A stretch of DNA of 64,000 nt from Gremmenia infestans (GCA_032629725.1 JAFEVB010000019.1:1-64000), one strand, 5' to 3'. Shown: positions 32,065 through 44,019, counted from the stretch's first letter. Program-made: numbers and translations. The notes: generated by a model not told the origin, from the letters alone.

Positions 32065-33896
32065 AATTGATCATCTTGGGCATACGTCACGCTTTAGTAT
32101 AGAAGTTAATGTTTGATCTCCTACGGTCAAAATGCATTTTGAAATTTGTTTTCCTACTGTTCAATTTATAGATATCTGATGAAGAAGCAAGATATAGTGC
32201 GTCTCAAATCTATTGGTATCAGGTATTTACCTCAAGTATAGAGTTTAGTGGGATTGGGGAATCCAGTTGATCTGATTGTTTCTTGGGAAAATACGATTTA
32301 TTAACTCCACGTTCCGTAAACGCAACAGGATTTTGTTAGCGGTGGAACTGATTGGAAATCACTTCTGGACTAGAAAGGCGTTGCAAAAAGAGTACCCAGA
32401 AGTCGAAAAAGAGTTGAGCAGCGCATTGAGAACAAAAAATCGGTCCTGGAATAAAAGCGTAAGTGATAAGGAACAAAGTGTAACCCCTAGGAGAAATTTG
32501 GAGGGTCATGTGACGGAGATACCAGACACGTTTGTATGCGTTTCAAGAGGGTAAGAAAACATTTAAGCTCATATACCACTCAATAGAACACCCGTAACAT
32601 TTCAGTCATCTATGCTAAAGACTATTCCAAGATTTGAAAGCAAAACCAAAAAAGAATAGGTAATTAGACCCATGTTTAAGTTAAGAGAAGAAGATTGACT
32701 TGGAAGTTCTCGAGGTTATAGAAGAGTGAATGGCATTGCTCTGATAATGCACGACAATTGCAACCACGAGGCCTTCCCGGACATCCCGACCTCTTGAGGG
32801 AGGGGGGAGTGGATCCACTTTGTTGCAGGGCTTGGGGAATAACCCCCAAGGGAAAAACACGAGCGGCTATTTAAGCATAGCTAGCATACAGCACTAGTAA
32901 GAACGCTCATACGCATACGGAGTACCTCCGTAAAAGGGTTTAAATGATGTCGTGCAGGTTTTTGCAACATGACTAGGAGTTCGTTCAGAAACGCTGCGTG
33001 GAGGGGTCTAGAGGGCTCGCCGCACGAGCCCTACTGTACCTCACCGAGGCTTTCTTTTCTCACGGTGCTAAAATCTCAAGATCTAATTCAAGTTCTTCCT
33101 ATGCTATGGGTTCTAAGCGCAGAAGGCGATCCTTCAACAATTGAAATTGGAAGTCGCTTCCTCCTAACTTGATTCCGCCCAGAATACATCCTCATCTTGT
33201 ATGAAGGGGCCGACAAAATGCTTGCGATGCTTCATCGCGCGCGAGTGATTCAGTTCGGGGAATTCTTGAGAACCGCGAACTTTGTTTGAGCACAGTCCGC
33301 ACAAGCCGGTGTGGTGAGGTACGGAGGTACATGATACTTTCTTCTACATTCCACCAATCAGCGGGCGTGCCACCCAAAAATAACCGAGCCAAATAACCCC
33401 CCTTCTCGCTTAGCCTCAGATCGAAGACATCTCGAGTTTCTAGTTGTACGTTGCAAGACCCGTCATTTGGGAAGAGGTAAGAATTCACGACCTTTCGAAA
33501 CATGATCTTCGCCAGAAGCACTCGTGAATCTAGTTACAACTTAAGATCAGGGAGCATCGTCTGATGTTTTCAGCTCAAATGTCAGATGCGTGGGGAAATT
33601 CTGCGACAATGTGAAGCGCCGAGGAACTGGTGGAGGCAGGAGGCTGATTATTCTTGATGCACGACCTTTATTTTTCTATATAACTTCGTCTTTTCCAACT
33701 TTGTTTTTTATTCTTCATCGCATCAACAGCTTCAATCTTTTCCATTCATTTTATACATTCGCTATAGTTCTGTGAACTTTACATTCAATACGCTCATTCA
33801 AACATTTCTTGCATTCGGCCGGCCCAAACATTAACGAATTTATCTTTATTACACGTCGCTATAACCATCTCAATAACTCTATTCATATTCTTCAAT
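32065..33896. other. Gene-free interval
   Basis: These 1.8 kb contain ORFs of 60-110 codons on both strands (for example 32276-32554 plus and 33192-33521 minus), but none has a domain, signal peptide or splice context that supports it. A TATATAA element lies near 33677, upstream of the next gene. Confidence 0.45.
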
Positions 33897-35343
33897 ATGT
33901 ATACTCAAACTGTTCTCGTTGCATTTCTTGCGGCTATTGCCGAAGCTCGGTAAGCAACGCTTGGATCAGTTAGATCTCTTCTTCTTTTATGCATTTTCTA
34001 ACCACAGTATAGTTTCGGTCAAGAACAAGGTAATGGGGCCATTGCTGCCATTGGTGCGTTGAGTGATCTCGGGACCTCAGGCCAAGCCGCAACTCTTTCT
34101 GGCGGATCCATTCAATTTCTCCTGGCTGCTGCCAATCCATGCGGTAGTATGTATCTCCGCCTCATATCATAGATCTTTTCTTACCAGCTGGTAGAACTTA
34201 CTCAAGCGGATCAAATTGTCGCTGAACTCGGAACCAGCGACCGCGCCATTGCTGCCGCCCGTGGTCTCGTTGCCGCAGAGCAAAACTTCAACCCTTTCGT
34301 CGTTAGCATCCCCTCCATCTGTTCGGATCCCACCCTTCCAACTACTGCTGCACTCCGAGGCGTAGTTCCCCTTATCGACCCTGCTGTGGGTGGAGAAGCC
34401 ATTGAGAACGCCAACTCAAACACGTCCATTATTACCCCATTCGCCGCAGATGGATTGAGCGTTGCTCAAGTCATGGCTGCCCAAGGGTTCTCCAACTTCA
34501 CCGCCGTCGCTCTTGATGGGACCAAGGCAGCAGCCGCAGTCGCTTCTGGTGCGTCGAGTGCGGCTTCAGTCCCCTCAAGTGCAAGCGTAGCCTCCAGCTC
34601 TGCTATTGCTTGTGGGGCTACAACGATGGTGACTGTCACCCGTACTGTAAGTTCAAGCAACTGTGAGCCGAAGAACACAATCTAACAATATATAGGCTAC
34701 TTCTGCCGCTTCGGTTTCTACCGCATCAGCAGTAGCAAGCTCTGCTGCCTCATCATCGAGCTCCACAGCTGCCGCTGGAGCTGGAGCTGTCACAAATGCG
34801 GTTACTGGAAACTTTGCTGGATTCCAGGCTTCTACTATCGCCGGTCTCGACTTTGGAACTTGCACTCCAACTATGGTAAGTTTATCTCTATACTATGCTA
34901 TTCTGCACAAGGCCAGTGGGGTTCAGAACTTGTTTCGCAAGCCTACATGCAGGCTCCCCGGACTGTTTCGAAGCTTCCTCTGGGCTCTCTTAAATTTCAA
35001 AGTCTTGTTGTACTAAATTTTCAAACAGAAATTCGAAGCCGGTCTCAATGGTCGTAAAACCACCGAATCAACTTTCCAAGCCATCGACCCAGTTGTCAAC
35101 AAGGGACAGGAAGAAGCTCTCAACCCAGCCATTATCACCAACAGAATCCATGACCAGTTGACCAACGTCTGTGGTGCCAACCAAGCTGCCAAAGATGCTG
35201 CAGCCGCTGCTCAGACCCAGATCGTAGCATTGGGTACTCGCGATGCTACAACTGCGGATGCTTGGAACACAGCATTGGGATTTGCTGGGACCAACACAAA
35301 CCCTGACAACGCCCCACAGACTGGATTGGTTGGTCACACATAA
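33897..35343 (+). CDS. Ala/Ser-rich secreted protein, function unknown
   Basis: Five exons (33897-33949, 34013-34146, 34195-34646, 34696-34875, 35029-35343) encode about 377 residues. The first exon is a signal peptide (MYTQTVLVAFLAAIAEA). An N-terminal conserved region contains AIAAIGALSDLG, PCGKLTQADQIVAELG and SIPSICSDPTLP; then comes a low-complexity Ala/Ser/Thr linker with a TMVTVTRTATSA stretch, and a C-terminal region with FGTCTPTMKFEAGLNGR. I recall similar proteins from leotiomycetes under inconsistent names, but cannot assign a function. It may be a cell-wall or matrix protein. The intron before the last exon (153 nt) is longer than the others. Confidence 0.78.
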
Positions 35344-36268
35344 CACATAGACTCTGATCCGTCCAGTGACTCGAGTGTTGGGAATGGGAACTTTAAAGAG
35401 ATAGGAAGATGATGTAGAGTTCAGGTTGTGTTGAGATTTAACTGTAATTCCTATACAAGATCAACATATATAGCATACATCTAATGAATGATTTATATGA
35501 GAGCCGAAATTTTCCCAAAAGATTTCGTTAGCCTGTTATCTAGCTGGTTCTGTTCCTGGATCTTCATTTATTATTTAGGTTACGTGCATTGTATTGCATC
35601 TTTCCTACACTTTTTCACAAAGCAACACCTATTATTATTCTTAGAATAATATACTACGTACTTTATAGTCGACTCGGTGAAGTATTATCTAAGCTATGTA
35701 TATGACAACACCTGATCATGTGACTAATACAGGATTGAAATTTCTTCTTGTGCCTTATTATTAGCTCGCCTCCCTTCTATTTTTACATCCCCAAAACTGT
35801 GATTGCCACCTCCATCATGCATATATCCTCATGAATCTCTCCTACAGTCTTAGTATTATGGAGCACCTCTATCCGAAGTCATAAGCACGGTTAAACCTCA
35901 CGGAAGCGGAAGCGCGGTTCCGTTTTGCCATTTCAACGTATTTCAATATCACTTTACCATATGACCACAGTTTGCATTTGAGCTATGAATTTCAATACTA
36001 AAATGGCGTTTATCCCCGGTTCAATTCCATGGTTTCGGGGACGGACCCGACGGTTATTTCTACCAATGAAATATTGCAGTGCAAGAGCCTAGAATCAATG
36101 ACCCATCCGTATCAATTTGTTTTGCCGAGCATTCATCTCTAGAATTTGCCTTTCAATATAGGATGTGACAGACCCTTGGGGTTTTTATTTCTTTGATGTA
36201 ATATAAAAGCTCAGCTATCCCGTAATTCAAATTTATCATTCTCAGCTTCTTTGCTTTATAACTTTATC
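35344..36268. promoter_or_regulatory. Upstream region of the GH6 gene with TATA box and CreA-like site
   Basis: The interval has no gene. A TATAAA box at 36202-36207 lies 62 bases before the GH6 ATG, a normal spacing for a fungal hydrolase promoter. CCCCGG at 36014-36019 is the complement of a SYGGRG carbon-catabolite-repressor (CreA) site, though a single 6-bp match is weak. The left part is the 3' region of the secreted Ala/Ser-rich gene. Confidence 0.45.
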
Positions 36269-37514
36269 ATGCATGTCAAAGCCCTTCTCACATTGCTCTC
36301 AGCTGCTAGCAGCATCTCCGCCCTCCCACCTCTAGCTCCTAGAGCTGAAGATGCGCGAGACGTGAATCCTTTCCTCGGCAAGAATTACTTTGCAAACTCT
36401 TACTATGCTGGGGAACTCAACCAGACCGTCAATGCCTTCCTAGCCAAGAATGACAGCTTGAATGCAGCACGAACGCGCACTGTACAAAACACTGGAACTT
36501 TCGTTTGGATTACGTCTGTCGCTGGTCTCAGCAACATTAAGACCACTATCGATGCGGCTCGTACTGAGCAACAACGAACTCGAAAGCAGCAGATCGTGCA
36601 GTTGGTACTTTATGACTTGCCTGACCGGGACTGCTCGGGGGGACAATCGGGTGGAGAGTTCAGCTCTGTTAACGATGGCTTGAACCTGTATAAGAAGACT
36701 TTCGTTGATCCTTACGCCGCAGCCTTGAAATCAGCTTGGGATCTGACTTTCGCCGTCATCTTGGAGCCAGATAGTCTGGGAAACGTCATCACAAACCAGA
36801 ACGTACCTTTCTGCGCAAACGCCACCTCAACGTACGAGCAGGGCATTGCATACGCGATTGCAAAATTTCAAGCTCCCAATATTGCCTTGTACATTGACGC
36901 CGCTCATGGAGGATGGTTGGGATGGGATGGCAACCTTGCACCCGGTATCTTGAGCCTGCATCTCCTTCTCCTTGATCGAATCTGAATGCTAATATGATGA
37001 ACCATCCCTAGCCGCCGCCGAATTCGCCAAAGTGGTTTCCTTTGCACAGAACCTGACAATGGGCGGTGCCCAAATCCGCGGCTTCTCTACCGACGTCTCG
37101 AACTTCAACCCCTACATCGCCGACCCACGCGCCAACTACACCGAGTACAGCAACGCGTACGACGAGCTGCACTACGCCGAGATTCTAGCACCGCACCTGG
37201 CCAACAACTCGCTGCCCGCGCACTTCATCATCGACCAGGGCCGGTCGGGCCTCCAGAACACGCGCGCAACATGGGGCGAGTGGTGCAATGTCGAAGCGGG
37301 CTTTGGGATCCCGCCCACGACGGATACGAACAGCACGGTCGTGGATAGCATCGTGTGGGCGAAACCGGGTGGTGAGAGTGATGGGGCCTGCGGGCCAACT
37401 ATCGATGGTGTTGGTGCGCCGAATGCTGGGCTTTGGTGGGAGGCTTATGTTGAGGAGTTGGTTAAGAATGCTGATCCGCCAATCACTCCTACTTATGCTA
37501 CGCTGCGCAAGTAG
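36269..37514 (+). CDS. GH6 cellobiohydrolase / 1,4-beta-glucanase without a CBM
   Basis: Two exons (36269-36944, 37012-37514) give about 392 residues. The signal peptide (ALLTLLSAASSISA) is followed by a short propeptide and directly by the GH6 barrel. There is no CBM1 cellulose-binding module and no Ser/Thr linker at either end. YDLPDRDCSG at residues 115-124 contains the proposed general acid (Asp121, equivalent to Asp175 of Trichoderma Cel6A). EPDSLGN contains the second aspartate (Asp168, like Asp221). Later conserved pieces are AAHGGWLGW, HFIIDQGRSG and VWAKPGGESDG. Enzymes of this family release cellobiose from non-reducing cellulose ends outside the cell. Lack of a CBM suggests action on soluble or less crystalline glucan. 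Confidence 0.93.
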
Positions 37515-37957
37515 GAGGGTGTTGTTAAAAAGTTGTAGTATGTATATATGTCTAGATCTTGGATATAGCATGTCAGTGAGAAAAAAGTCGATGTAAATTG
37601 AGGACATCGCCATTGTATGAGTGATACTGTAACGAAAATAAACCCTTAAAGATTAGAGTTGGGAGCTATGCCACACAGGAGATAGACATACAGTAATGAA
37701 GAATAGGATCTGGCTTCTACTTTCAAGAGCTTCATATACAACAGATCAATCGTTATTTCCTTCTACTTGCTTAATGATAATTGTATCTGTCTTCTTTCGT
37801 TGGCAATTTACAGACGTTGTTAGATGGCACCAATGGGTGGCATGTATCTACGAATGGCACATACTATATCTACTAAAATTACTAAATACACCATGCGTGT
37901 CATAAATCAATTTTAAATGTTACTGAATCTATAGACTACTAAACACGACAAAACTAG
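37515..37957. other. Convergent 3' spacer
   Basis: An AT-rich spacer of 443 bases between the GH6 stop and the stop of the minus-strand hydrolase fusion. It contains polyadenylation-like AATAAA context near 37636. No gene is seen. Confidence 0.5.
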
Positions 37958-39813
37958 TTACAAAAACGATCTTACGGCCTTTGCAACACCATTCACATCC
38001 TCAAAAGTATGCCAGTGCCCAACTTGTGGCAGGACTTGGACTTTTGTCCCCTTGATCTCCCCTGCATACTTTTCACAGATCTGTGGAGGCGAGACTTGGT
38101 CCTCCTCGCCAGTGATGATTAATGTCTTTGCCTTGATCTGACTCACAGGCAGGGCTTCTGAAGCGCCAGCTAGTGCTGTGCATCCTTTGGCATACCCCTC
38201 CGGGTCTTGGCCTAGTAATGACATTCGAACTGCGGCAATAGCAATTGGGTTGTCTGTCTTCGATTTTGCAGATGTTCCAGCAGTGATAACGGCATCCACA
38301 ACAGCTGCCATGCCGGAGCTTCGAACTATGGCTGCTCGAGCAATAGACCCATTTCTGCCAGCTTCGGGGACCGGAGATGGAGGGGGCCCGATCAAAACAA
38401 GATTCGAGACGAGCGCCGAGTTTTTCAGAGCCAAAGTCATGGCAATCAGACATCCCATGCTATGGGCAATCACGGTTGCGCCCTTGATGTTCAATTGTTC
38501 GGCCAAGTTATTGAAATCCGACGCATAGGATTCAATGGTGACTGGAGAAGCTGCAGAGGTTGGAGAAAGCCCGTGTCCTTCAATATCCAACAGATGCAGT
38601 GAATGGGTCTTCTCCAAAACCAAAGCCGTAATGAGCGGGGTGTGATACTCTGAGGATCCACCAAGACCATGGATGAAAATGATGGGAGAACCTGTGGAAA
38701 CTCCAGCGTGGCGATAGTACAACTTCTTGGATCCTACGGTAGTCAGACCAACGCCTCCGCAGGTTTTTCCCAAGTTGCTCATTGGAATATGAGTTGTTGT
38801 CGCGACACGGGCGATGGTTGGGTTCTTGGAAGTCGGCTCCGCAATTGTGTTGCTCAAAACCCCAAGGCCGGTTACTGAGACGTCCACAACATCACCAGGT
38901 AAGAGCCAAACAGGTGGCTTCTGGCCAAAACCCACACCAGCTGGAGTGCCAGTTGCGATAACATCACCAGGCTGAATTGTCTGGCCCTCAGAAAGTGTCT
39001 TTACAAGGAAGGGGATGGAGAAAATGAGGTCTTCGGTTGATGCGGTTTGACGCTTCTCTCCATTGACAGTAGTCTCAACTCGTAATATCTTGGGAAGCTT
39101 GCTTGCAGGTACAGCGATTGGGCCCTGTTATCGATCAGATTCTTGCTCCCAAATTTCCCTTCTCAAGCAGCTGGATTCGTAAAGGGTGGGAAATATCATA
39201 CCATTGGGCAGAAAGTATCTGGAGACTTTCCGATATAGAATTGCTTGTGGTCCCTTTGTCGTTCTCTTGCCGTCACATCATTAATAATGGTGTAGCCCCA
39301 AACATAATCCCATGCATCTTTTTCAGATACTCTGTATCCGCTTTTGCCAAGTATTACACCGATTTCACCTTCATAGTCGACAGTTTCAGTGAACCCAGGG
39401 TGTGGAAAGATGTATTCTCCGTGGGCAATGATGCTCGTAGAACGCTTGGTGAAGATAACCGGATGGGTTGGTTGATCCGTCTTGTCGCTAGAATCATATC
39501 CGGAAGAGTTGAATTCTTTGGCATGCTCTGCATAGTTCTTTCCCACTGCCAGAACGTCTCGGCCGCTGATAGGAGCCAGTAATTGAATTGATGATAGAGG
39601 GAAAGGCTCTCCCAGAGGCTTTATCTGCGCTTCTCCGATCTCAATGACCTCATATAGATCTGAAAGAGGTGCTCCAGACAGGAAACTCAAGGGTTGGATT
39701 GTTGATGCTTGAAGATCCAGGTGTCCAATGCGGGATTGGCCTTGGATCTTGGGGTCACGATACGCGACATAGTTCGTATAGCTGCCATTCTGAGAGTGAC
39801 CGTTGGTTGTCAT
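37958..39813 (-). CDS. Fusion protein: FAH-family hydrolase plus alpha/beta hydrolase
   Basis: Two exons (39813-39202, 39124-37958) encode about 592 residues. Residues 1 to about 300 are a fumarylacetoacetate-hydrolase fold with the metal-site sequence DYEGEIGVILG, GYTIINDVTARE and GDVIATGTPAGVG, as in acylpyruvases and homoprotocatechuate-pathway isomerases. Residues about 330-592 are an alpha/beta hydrolase with nucleophile AHSMG (Ser about 416), acid GEEDQVSP (Asp about 536) and VGHWH (His about 564), resembling 3-oxoadipate enol-lactonases. No stop or splice signal separates them, so this is one polypeptide. Two hydrolases of aromatic or keto-acid breakdown joined in this way suggest consecutive steps in one pathway; the substrate is unknown. 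Cytosolic, because no targeting signal is seen. Confidence 0.88.
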
Positions 39814-40821
39814 TGTGATAGCTTGATGATGGACGCGGTGTAATTGGGATTGGAAGCTTATTTGAAAATTTTAAGTGGAAGTGGGAGTGTCTAAATTTCC
39901 CAGGAGAAGGGGAAAGGTATCTGCACAATTGGTAAGGGTAAGAGTATCTATAGTGGGAGAAGAGGCGCGCAGAACAATGTCTGTCTCATTCGGAAGAAAT
40001 GGGCAGAAAGAAGGAAAGCAGAATACAAATATAAACTAAGCAATATAAAAAACTCATTCTTTTTTTCCATTTTCTGATTTTAAGTATAATTATAAACAAA
40101 ATGCTAAAAGAAGTCGAGGAATTATGTCCTGGTCTGGTACGAATACTCGGGTGATAGCTCCAGAGCCAGGGGAACCCCGCTGATGCTAATACTGATGCTT
40201 CCACCCCCACCATACCATACCTAATGATGACAGCGAGCGCTGCCCCACAGCCACCGGACATTTCCCGCCAATATGCGAAGTATCCGCCTTCTCCGTCTTC
40301 ACTCATCTCATCTCCACCACCTCCGCCCTCTCCGCCCTCCTTATCTCAATGCCCGCATCTTAACAGGAATTGTGGACGGTTGGAGGTGCACATCTCACGA
40401 GACCGAAGGACGGCATAAAAGTTCAATAAGGTTTAAACTCCGCAATAGTCTGATTTTGCTAGACTTCAGAAGGCGCTCCGGGACGTGGAGTTGAGGAATC
40501 CCTCGTGTATACCCCATACTGGCGAGTATTGTAGTTGGAGGTCTCGACTGTACCAAAAAAGCCTGAAGATCCATATGGAATCGCGAACACGGGGAAACGC
40601 GGTGAACCCCATACTCTCTGGCCCCGGAAGGTTTATTTTCTAGTACCGCTTGATATTGCTCCTAATTTCAAATCGGGGGGGGGGAGGGTGGGTTCCATTG
40701 AGATCTGGGGTTTCCCCAGATTCTTCACATTCTGTATCGCGCTTTCTTCTTTTCTTTATAGAACTGTTTCTTCCACCTCTACTCCTAATCTCACATTGGA
40801 CCCAGATACCTCGTTGCAAAT
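39814..40821. other. Gene-free interval
   Basis: About 1 kb between divergent genes. It includes a pyrimidine-rich CCTCCGCC run near 40311-40350 and a G-run of about ten bases near 40675. An ORF from 40535 overlaps the acetate-transporter fragment in a different register and is not supported on its own. Confidence 0.45.
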
Positions 40822-41282
40822 ATGTCTGCTTCAAATGGTAACAGCCAAAGCTATGACCATGCTAGCAAAATGGAAGCAAGCGGTGGAAATACAGAACAAC
40901 TTGAAAGACTTCAAACTGCTGGAGGACATGTGGATGACCGAACTCAGCCATGCTTGCCAGTCGTTCATCGCCGCTTCGCCATCCCAGCTCCTCTCGGTCT
41001 GCTCTCCTTTGATACAGGTATGCCACCACGGAAGTAAGACCAGAATACTCTCGCTCACCCGTATAGGAATCTTCCTCATCTCCATATATGATGTTCAAGT
41101 ACGGGGAGTCGCAACTCCCAATGTTCTCATTGGAGTCTTCATTTTCTTCGGTGGTGTTTGTCAATTCATCCCTGGCATTATCGAGTTCGTCAGCGGCAAT
41201 ACTGTAAGTCGAATGAACTGCCTTTGAAGAACTTTCTAACTTGGAGTAGTTCGGCGCGATAGTATTCGTGCCGCTTTGCTAA
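40822..41282 (+). pseudogene. 5' fragment of a GPR1/FUN34/YaaH acetate transporter
   Basis: Three phase-matched pieces (40822-41017, 41067-41203, 41250-41282) encode 121 residues and then stop. The polar N-terminus leads into RRFAIPAPLGL, a near match to the family's NPAPLGL motif. The first two membrane segments follow (DVQVRGVATPNVLIG and FIFFGGVCQFIPGIIEF), then GNT-FGA, where the third segment should begin. A full transporter has about six segments and 250-300 residues. Downstream sequence in all frames shows no remaining segments, so the 3' two thirds are gone. Splice signals (GTATGC/ATAG, GTAAGT/GTAG) remain normal, which argues for a recent truncation. It may be a dead gene or encode a short membrane peptide. 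Confidence 0.65.
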
Positions 41283-41741
41283 CGTCTATTAGTGGGATAT
41301 GCAAGCATTCATGCAAGTGTAACTACAATAAGGACTACAACTTGAATTAATGCATTTCGGTTAAAGTCAATAGGGCAAATCAGAGGTCAAGAATTTGGCA
41401 TTCTTGTGGTGGATTTTATCTACACTTCCATCTTAAAGTGGGGGATTGCAATCATCCCCGCTGATATGCTGTGAATGGCTCTTACTGACTGCAGTGCTAC
41501 TTCAAACTTCTTATCGTACTTTTGGTACTCCCTGCCCGACGCTGTGAATTGCTTGCAGTATCCAAATCACACGGGTGATTGGTCAAGCTCCTTTCAATAT
41601 GCATATTCACATCACTTGATCAGAAGGCTGGAAGTCTTCGCGTTACAAAAGCCCTCGAGTCCTACTTCTTCCCTTTTCAACTTCATGTTCGTTCCTTCCC
41701 ATTTTCCCTAAACATCAACAAAAACAACACTTGCCGCCATC
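41283..41741. other. Interval upstream of the siderophore transporter
   Basis: No gene is visible and no remnant of the acetate-transporter 3' half was found. It presumably includes the transporter promoter. A pyrimidine-rich leader and CATCAACAAAAACAACA precede the ATG at 41742. Confidence 0.45.
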
Positions 41742-44019
41742 ATGGGTTTCATTAACTCATCCAGAGCTCCGATGGAACCAAGTTTTGAGCTCAAGGATTC
41801 TCCGCACACAATGGATGGAGACCGAGAAGAGAAATCGGGTTCAGAGGTAGGAGAAATCTCAAAGGTAAACCACGCCGACATTGAGGGAGGTGTTGCGCGG
41901 GTTGAAGCAGCTCAAGCTGTTTGGGGAAAGCATGGGAAATATATGATTGTTGCTGGGTAAGACACTCGCTCCACTCTCGCTACAAACTATGGCATAGCAT
42001 TGGTACTGTACTGACACGTTGGATAGGATTGCGATGATGATGATTATGTAGTAAGTGTCATGTTGTATCGTCTTGGTTATCAGGTGGAGACTGTGATCTT
42101 TGGGACGAGATTTGGTCTTCATCTGATAATTAGGCAATTCTTTGGTCTTTTCTCATCAAATTCACATTATGCATTTCTATATATAGAGTAGCCATCTCTT
42201 CAAGTTCAACTTTCAATACATGACATTCTCAAGACACAAACTGACTCCTCAACAGCGAACTAGATAATTCCACAGTCTACGTCTACCAAAACTATGCCAC
42301 CTCATCTTTTGACAAACTCTCTCTGGTTTCAACCCTTGGAACTGCAGGTGCCATCATATTCGCCGTGGTTAAACCACCAATCGCCAAACTATCCAACATC
42401 ATCGGTCGAGGAGAGACATACATCTTCACTATCTCCTGTTACCTTCTAGCATATATCCTCATTGCATCCGCCAAGTCCATCAATGCATATGCAGCAGGAT
42501 TTGTTTTCTACGCCATTGGTCAGTCCGGCACGAATATCATGAACGACATTATCATCTCTGATATATCCACCGCAAGATGGAGAGGCCTAGCAATCGGCGC
42601 CTCCTTCTTTCCCTTTATAGCCATGCCCTGGATCTCAGCTTTTATCGTCGACAGTGTAGTCCACGGCATCGGCTGGCGCTGGGGAATCGGCATGCTCGCG
42701 ATCCTGATGCCTTTCTGCGCGAGTTTCATCATAGCAACTCTGCTGTACTACCAATCTCGCGCCAAGAAGGCAGGGCTGGTATCACGGTCTCGGATCTCCG
42801 CGCGCGATTTCTGCTCACAGATAGACCTGGGCGGAACCGTCCTGTTCAGCTGCGGTTTCGCCATGCTTCTCCTCCCCCTAACCCTAGCCTCGACGACGAC
42901 ATCGCGCTGGCACACGCCTTACATTGCGGTGCTCCTGGCTCTGGGCTGCGCGTTCCTGATCGCGCTGCCATTCTACGAGAAATTCGTCGCGAAATACCCA
43001 CTGGTCCCCGTGCACTATTTCACCAATCCAACGATCGTCATGTCCATCTTGCTCATCTCGACCGATTCCATGGGGTTTGGAGCCACGCACACGTACTTGT
43101 ACCCCTGGGTAACAGTCGTGCATAATCTCGCGGCGCGGGAGGCGACCTTCTACACGTTTACTAATGGCGTTACACAATGCATCTGCGGTATCATCGCCGG
43201 GTTCATCATGCTCAAGACGCAGCGCTACAAATGGCTTCTCATGGGCGCCGTTACGATCCGCCTGATCGGGTACGGGATCATGATCCGGCTGCGCGGCGCA
43301 AACAACACGCCCGTTGAACTATTCATCGTGCAACTGATCCAGGGGATAGGAAGCGGGGTGATCCAAACCGCGGTTCTGGTATCTGCGCAGATCATGGTCC
43401 CGCATGCTGAGCTGGCGCAGATCACAGCCTTGGTGATCTGTTTCTCGTTCCTGGGCGCGAGTATTGGGGCGAGTATCGCGGGTGGCATTTATACGGGGAC
43501 GTTTGGCGAAGCGCTGAAACGACATTTGGGGGATGATGCTACGCAGGCGTTGATTGACGAGTTGCTTAATTCGATTACGGGGATTTTGCCGAAATGGGGA
43601 TCGGTGGAGAGGATTGCTATTGATTATGCTGTAAGTACTCTCCTCCCAACTTCCTCCCCAATTTCCTCCACCCAAGTTTTCATCTTCATCTCACGACTAG
43701 CATATCCCCAACCCCAACTCCAACTAATTCCACTTCTCCTCAACCAGTATTCAGACGTCATCCGATACATCACGTACGTCGCAGTCGGAACATCATGTCT
43801 GGGATTCATCCTCGTCTGGTTCCTGCCCGATCTTCTTCTACCGTACGTCCTCCCTCCCGTCCATCCATCCATATATCCATCTTCCTATCCATCCACCCAT
43901 ATATCCATCTTCCTATCCATTCCTTCCTCCCTCAAGTCTTCTGGGAGAAACGACATATACAACCAAGCTAATACCAACAACCAAACAGCACGCACAAGAA
44001 AAACCTAGTTGAAGATTAA
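41742..44019 (+). CDS. MFS siderophore-iron transporter
   Basis: Five exons (41742-41956, 42027-42050, 42256-43630, 43748-43842, 43989-44019) encode about 579 residues. The cytosolic start is polar, and membrane segments begin at HGKYMIVAGIAMMMIMYELDNS, a layout specific to the Sit1/Arn/Mir siderophore branch. Typical pieces are VYQNYATSSF, GQSGTNIMNDIIISD, ARWRGLAIG and a C-terminal VRYITYVAVG-like segment. Exon 2 is only 24 nt, and the last exon (31 nt) supplies the tail THKKNLVED. The protein imports ferric siderophores across the plasma membrane by proton symport. The second intron is long (205 nt) and contains an exact ATCTGATAA GATA-factor site. Intron 4 has tandem CCATATATCCATCTTCCTAT repeats. 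Confidence 0.9.
42121..42129 (+). promoter_or_regulatory. SreA/Sre1-type GATA site (ATCTGATAA) within an intron
   Basis: This nonamer is an exact match to ATCWGATAA, the recognition sequence described for fungal iron-responsive GATA repressors. It lies in intron 2 of the siderophore transporter. A near match, the complement of ACCTGATAA, lies about 40 bases upstream at 42077-42085. Function is inferred only from sequence and gene identity. Confidence 0.45.

Noticed and set aside
32276..32554. 92-codon plus-strand ORF downstream of the M24 gene
   Set aside because: It has a lysine/asparagine-rich random look, a non-ATG opening in some registers and no domain or signal.
33192..33521. 109-codon minus-strand ORF
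   Set aside because: No recognisable domain, no intron signals and no promoter. Chance ORFs of this size are common in a window this large.
40535..40820. Extension of the acetate-transporter fragment upstream to 40535
   Set aside because: The upstream part is in a different reading frame from the ATG at 40822, shows no similarity to the family, and crosses a G-run.
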